From contig JAZUCU010000040.1 of assembly GCA_045639325.1 (NCBI GenBank), forward strand, positions 1 to 64,000: 64,000 nucleotides of DNA, written 5' to 3'. The DNA comes from RGIG8244 sp045639325. Its GTDB lineage: Bacteria > Verrucomicrobiota > Lentisphaeria > Victivallales > UBA1829. The position numbers and the translations under genes are program-made. The notes under the pieces are model-generated. The model worked only from the letters and a program-made list of their open reading frames with translations, made no database searches and had not been told where the DNA came from. This document shows positions 61,501-64,000 of the stretch, piece after piece (positions within the stretch are counted from its first letter, which is position 1; each line of letters opens with the position of its first letter).

Positions 61501-61988
61501 AAGTTTATGATGAAACCCGTCAGAACGTTCTGGAACAGATCGTATTCCCCCGTACCGAGAACGGTTCTTCTCTTGCCGACTTTATTGCGGAAAAGGACGA
61601 TTATCTGGGCATGTTCTGTGTGACCGTTGACGGTGCCGATAAGTATGCAGCAGAAGATGAATATGACTCTCTGCTGTGCAAAACGTTGGCGGAATGTCTT
61701 GCCGAAGCTTTTGCCGAAAAATTGCATCAGGCAATGCGACTGCGTGACTGGGGCTTTGCGGCGGATGAAAAACTTTCCGTTGATGAATTGTTTGACGGCA
61801 AACCGCAGGGTATCCGTGCGGCTCCCGGTTATCCGACCTGTCCGGATCACAGTTTGAAACGCCCGCTGTTCCGTCTGCTCAACGTGGAAGAAAACACCGG
61901 TGCGTCCTTGACGGAAACGGATATGATCATGCCGAACGCTTCTGTTTGTGCGTATATCTTTGCATCGGAAGACAGTTTCTATTTCTGA
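58515..61988 (+). CDS. metH: Cobalamin-dependent methionine synthase
   Basis: 1157 residues; all four modules in order. Homocysteine-binding barrel (1-330) with zinc ligands Cys250, Cys313 and Cys314 (GFNCALG, GGCCGT). Pterin (methyl-tetrahydrofolate) domain about 345-620 (NIGERANVAGSRKF). Cap and B12 domain about 655-900 with the lower-ligand motif D758-x-H760-x2-G763 (GDVHDIG). Reactivation (AdoMet) domain about 920-1157 with RAAPGYP (1101-1107). It methylates homocysteine to methionine using methyl-THF through methylcobalamin. It is somewhat shorter than E. coli MetH (1227) but complete. Transcribed alone. Confidence 0.95.
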   Translation: MNHNCRSALLYEALKKRILILDGAMGTMLQSFHPEEADFRGDILKDHPVPLKGNNDVLGLTRPEFPRNVHRMYLEAGADIIETNTFNSNKVSQEEYQLSHLAYDLALAGTRNARAEADLFTAKTPDKPRFVAGSIGPTSKTLSMSPDVSNPAYRDLTFDDMVAAYRPAVEGMLDGGADMLLIETIFDTLNAKAAVYAAIQVFEERKTSLPIMFSGTVSDSSGRLLAGQNVEAFLISVMHTPGLLSIGFNCALGAAEMRPHIEELAGKAPCFVSAHPNAGLPDEAGRYTQTPAQMAEIIAGFAKDGLLNIVGGCCGTNPDYIRAIAEAVKDYAPRVIPDIPKKLRLAGLDPVVVSDSLPFLNIGERANVAGSRKFLNLMKAEDYPAGLRICRSQVENGAQVLDVNMDDALLDSEKVMNTFLLNLASDPDIARAPLMIDSSRWEVLRGGLARAQGKCIVNSLSLKEGESAFLEKAKEARKFGAAILAMAFDEKGQADTVERRVEVCRRMYKLLTEKANVPPEDIIFDPNVFAVATGMPEHDSCAIDFIEAVRRIKQEMPLCTVSGGLSNVSFSFRGNEPVRRALHSVFLYHGIRAGLGMAIVNAAQLDIYDDIEPELRAAAEAVILNTSPDAAEKLLAIAAGIKNEAGANTAEKVPQWRTEPLEKRLSIALVRGDDAYLTEDLDEAMAKYQSAVTLIEGPLMDGMFTAGQLFGEGKMFLPQVVKTARTMKRAVEILTPYLEEANAGVNAGTIVLATVKGDVHDIGKNIVSVILRCNGFRVVDLGVMVPCETILEAIKRENPDAVALSGLITPSLAEMEFVAEKMEAAGLKIPLFVGGATTSKEHTALHIQPKYSGPCVQTCDASEIIPAMKAALSDRENFCKELAQTYQAILEAKNAPQKTAVSKRATVKTQNASPAPAVKDLQVIGASVQDLQAYIDWKLFYHIWNVKGRTPESEDARKQLRADGEAMLAKLHKLNALMPKAVYRIFPADSVGETVKVYDETRQNVLEQIVFPRTENGSSLADFIAEKDDYLGMFCVTVDGADKYAAEDEYDSLLCKTLAECLAEAFAEKLHQAMRLRDWGFAADEKLSVDELFDGKPQGIRAAPGYPTCPDHSLKRPLFRLLNVEENTGASLTETDMIMPNASVCAYIFASEDSFYF

Positions 61989-62014
61989 TTTTTCTATTCC
62001 GAATATAAAATAAT

Positions 62015-62051
62015 AACCCGGTTCTGTTATTTTTTACAACAGAACCGGGTT
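62015..62051. terminator. Shared terminator between metH and the SDR gene
   Basis: A 13-bp inverted repeat AACCCGGTTCTGT / ACAGAACCGGGTT (62015-62027 with 62039-62051) with a T-rich tract after it; convergent genes on both sides. Confidence 0.9.
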
Positions 62052-62077
62052 TATTTTTATCTGCTTTTTGAGTCAGA

Positions 62078-62815
62078 TCAGAGCTGCATACCACCTGCAA
62101 CAGGGATTTCTGCACCGGTAACATATCCGGCGGCATCCGAGGCGAGGAATAATGCAATTCCTGCGCAGTCTTCGGGTGTGCCGAACCGTTTTGCCGGGAT
62201 GATTTCCCGCAGATTGTCAGCAAATTCCTTATTGCTGAGAACCTGTGCGTTGCGATCGGTTTCGATCACGCCGGGCAGAACGGTATTGGCTGTGATGCCG
62301 TAAGCGGCATATTTTTTTGCCGTTGAGAGCATGAGATTCGCCAATGCCGCTTTGGTCGTAGCATAAATGCCCAGACGGTCCGCGGGGCGGATCTGGTTGA
62401 TGCTGCTGATGGCAATGATTCTGCCCCATTTGTTTTCCATCATGCCGGGTGCAAACGCTCCGATCAGCTGAAAACAGGACGCGACATTTGTCTGCATCTG
62501 ACGGTTGAATTCTTCCACCGTGAAATTTTCAATTCCCGTATAAGACTGAACGGAACCGTTGAGAATCAGCACATCCACATTTCCGAGGATTTTGCGGACG
62601 TTGTCGGCAAGGATGCTCACATCTTCCGGCTTGCTCAAATCACCGGCAACATAGGGAGATTGTGCCGCTTCTGCCGCCTTGATCAGTTTTTCCGATTCTG
62701 TCGCACCATGATAAAGGACCGTTGCACCGGCTTTGACACAGGCATCGGCAATGGCTTTCCCGATACCGCGTGCGGATCCGGTGACAAATATTTTTTTATC
62801 TTTCAGGTCAAACAT
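62078..62815 (-). CDS. Short-chain dehydrogenase/reductase (SDR)
   Basis: 245 residues. NAD(P) site TGSARGIG (residues 12-19), structural Asn110, catalytic Ser137/138 (ISSIN), Tyr151 and Lys155 (YATTK), and the usual C-terminal GTPEDCAGIALFLASDAAGYVTG. The NNAG motif of strand 4 is replaced by NGSV. Members of this FabG-like group oxidise or reduce sugars, sugar acids or acyl carriers. It follows the GH10 xylanase gene by 15 bases, which suggests a role in pentose or uronate use rather than fatty-acid synthesis. Confidence 0.9.
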   Translation of the reverse strand: MFDLKDKKIFVTGSARGIGKAIADACVKAGATVLYHGATESEKLIKAAEAAQSPYVAGDLSKPEDVSILADNVRKILGNVDVLILNGSVQSYTGIENFTVEEFNRQMQTNVASCFQLIGAFAPGMMENKWGRIIAISSINQIRPADRLGIYATTKAALANLMLSTAKKYAAYGITANTVLPGVIETDRNAQVLSNKEFADNLREIIPAKRFGTPEDCAGIALFLASDAAGYVTGAEIPVAGGMQL

Positions 62816-62830
62816 AATGATCCTTTACTC

Positions 62831-64000
62831 TTATGCCAGATGAACGATCTGTTCCTGCTTGCTGCCGTTTTCGGCTGTCCAGCTGAGCCGGTAAGTACCA
62901 CGGAAGCCGCGGAATTTGACCGTGCCGCCTGCCGCCGCTTTGAGGGAACATTTTGTCATCCACTGATTCTTGATCAGATCCTCCAACGCATGATAAGCCG
63001 GTTTCGGATCCATATCGCGGGAGAAGAGACCGGAGACGGAAGGTTCACCGGGTGCACCGCAATCATCCACCACGTTCCACCATGTAATACCCATCATCTT
63101 TTCTGTGCTGAACCAGAGACGGTACAGGTTGCGTGTGATGACTTCCTGAATTTCCTGACCGCGTGCGTCGTTATTGGGCGCAGTGATGGTGATTTCACTC
63201 AGGTGAATGGGGCGTCCGGCCTGGGAAAGACGTGCCATGGTTGTCATGACATTTTCCGGAGACTGGACGTCTGATTTGCCGTCAGCGATATCAAGGCAGG
63301 TCTGGGGGTTGAACAGGTGCATCTGTGCGCCGACAATATCAATCTTGCAGCCGCGTTTATCCAAATCGGCGATCTGGTCGACATAAGCCTGAGAGAGGTT
63401 GTAGTCGTTGATATTGAGTTTTGCTTTTTTCGGCAGAACGGCATCGCTGATCTTGAATGCGCGATAGGTGTAGTCGCCGGGCATGGGGCCGTAATGACTC
63501 TTGCACAAGGGCGCATCGGGGATCATGTTCCCCCATTGGAAGTCGGTTGCACTTTCGTTGCAAACGTCCCAGCTGTGGACTTTGTCGCCGTAACGGAACG
63601 CAATTTCCGAGATCCGTTTTGTCATGAGGAGCTGGAGTTCGACAGCCAGTTCCGGCATGAGTTTATGGATCTGTTCTGCGGAATATTCTGCCAGAATATC
63701 AGCCATCGGATTGCGGTCGGCAAAGGGTGCTTCTGCGGGGAGACGGTCGCGGAAGTGTTTGGGATATTTGTTGACGAGCCAATCGGGCTGCATCCATTTG
63801 TAATTACCCCAGACCAGCGGATGACCGTGGATGCGGATCCCTTTCTTTTCGCAGAAATCGATAACGGGATCGGTTGCGGGACGGCGCCAATGGGGTTCAT
63901 TTTTCGGGTCTTTTACGGTGTTCCAGTATTCCGCAGTATCCCGGAATTCCTGTGCAAACCGGGGCTTGCCTTCTTCCAGTTCAAATCTGCGCCAGTAGAA
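62831..64000 (-). CDS. GH10 endo-beta-1,4-xylanase-like protein (5' end outside the window)
   Basis: The frame is open to the window edge (at least 390 codons), so the true start and any signal peptide lie beyond base 64000. The GH10 barrel is clear: HGHPLVWGN, then the acid/base Glu in SWDVCNESATDF, the strand motif KLNINDYNL, VGAQMHLF, the nucleophile Glu in IHLSEITI and WWNVVDDC near the end. GH10 enzymes cleave xylan backbones with retention. A short C-terminal tail (GTVKFRGFRGTYRLSW) resembles a small beta-domain. The first gene of a unit with the SDR gene. An ATG at 63793 is internal, not the start. Confidence 0.9.
   Translation of the reverse strand, partial: FYWRRFELEEGKPRFAQEFRDTAEYWNTVKDPKNEPHWRRPATDPVIDFCEKKGIRIHGHPLVWGNYKWMQPDWLVNKYPKHFRDRLPAEAPFADRNPMADILAEYSAEQIHKLMPELAVELQLLMTKRISEIAFRYGDKVHSWDVCNESATDFQWGNMIPDAPLCKSHYGPMPGDYTYRAFKISDAVLPKKAKLNINDYNLSQAYVDQIADLDKRGCKIDIVGAQMHLFNPQTCLDIADGKSDVQSPENVMTTMARLSQAGRPIHLSEITITAPNNDARGQEIQEVITRNLYRLWFSTEKMMGITWWNVVDDCGAPGEPSVSGLFSRDMDPKPAYHALEDLIKNQWMTKCSLKAAAGGTVKFRGFRGTYRLSWTAENGSKQEQIVHLA

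Noticed and set aside
62831..63793. Taking the ATG at 63793 as the start of the xylanase
   Set aside because: The frame stays open to the window edge and the added residues (HGHPLVWGN) are a conserved GH10 strand.

Overview
The window looks like a piece of a Lentisphaerota (Victivallis-like, animal-gut) chromosome of moderate GC content. The main reasons are five pseudopilin-like genes with the H-X9-DG ending, several large secreted glycosidase-like proteins of the DUF4838 type, and a giant protein of AIDA-type strand-loop-strand repeats. The taxonomic call is an inference from gene content. No rRNA, tRNA, CRISPR array, insertion sequence or prophage gene was seen.

Layout. 1-1982: end of a probable ROK gene, a cupin and a GH4 glycosidase. 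2093-7442: operon pseudopilin / DUF4838 glycosidase / pseudopilin / cytoplasmic GH63-like glycosidase, closed by a terminator. 7499-11450 (minus): pseudopilin and GH20-like secreted protein, with a gene remnant downstream. 11645-16219 (minus): the AIDA-repeat giant. 16389-21040 (minus): GntR regulator, glycosidase-like protein and secreted SGNH hydrolase, divergent from a glutamine synthetase (21269-22765). 22859-29890 (minus): GH2 beta-galactosidase / pseudopilin / DUF4838 / phosphoesterase, divergent from an AraC regulator. 30864-32039: cation-efflux protein. 32179-38638 (minus): GntR regulator / pseudopilin / DUF4838 / small secreted protein / FAD oxidoreductase. 38848-42355: phosphoesterase, SBF-type transporter, GNAT enzyme and a secreted beta-sandwich protein. 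42417-50890: LacI regulator divergent from a cassette of five NAD(P)-dependent dehydrogenase-type enzymes, followed by a GH3 glycosidase. 50972-52976: two secreted proteins, one a beta-helix. 52977-58419: acyltransferase-like gene divergent from a GntR / CocE hydrolase / Gfo-Idh operon. 58515-61988: cobalamin-dependent methionine synthase. 62078-64000 (minus): SDR and a GH10 xylanase cut by the window edge.

How it works together. Most of the window is a set of separately regulated carbohydrate-degradation islands, each with its own GntR, LacI or AraC regulator. In four places a pseudopilin gene sits 18-34 bases upstream of a large secreted glycosidase-like gene in the same operon. This one-pilin-per-enzyme layout is the most interesting system here and suggests a dedicated surface display or export partner for each enzyme. 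There is no SusC/D pair, sugar ABC transporter, PTS or MFS sugar importer in the window, so uptake must be encoded elsewhere. Housekeeping genes (glutamine synthetase, methionine synthase) lie between the islands under their own promoters.

Many promoters share one form: a TTG-type -35, a 16-17 base spacer and a TATATT-like -10.
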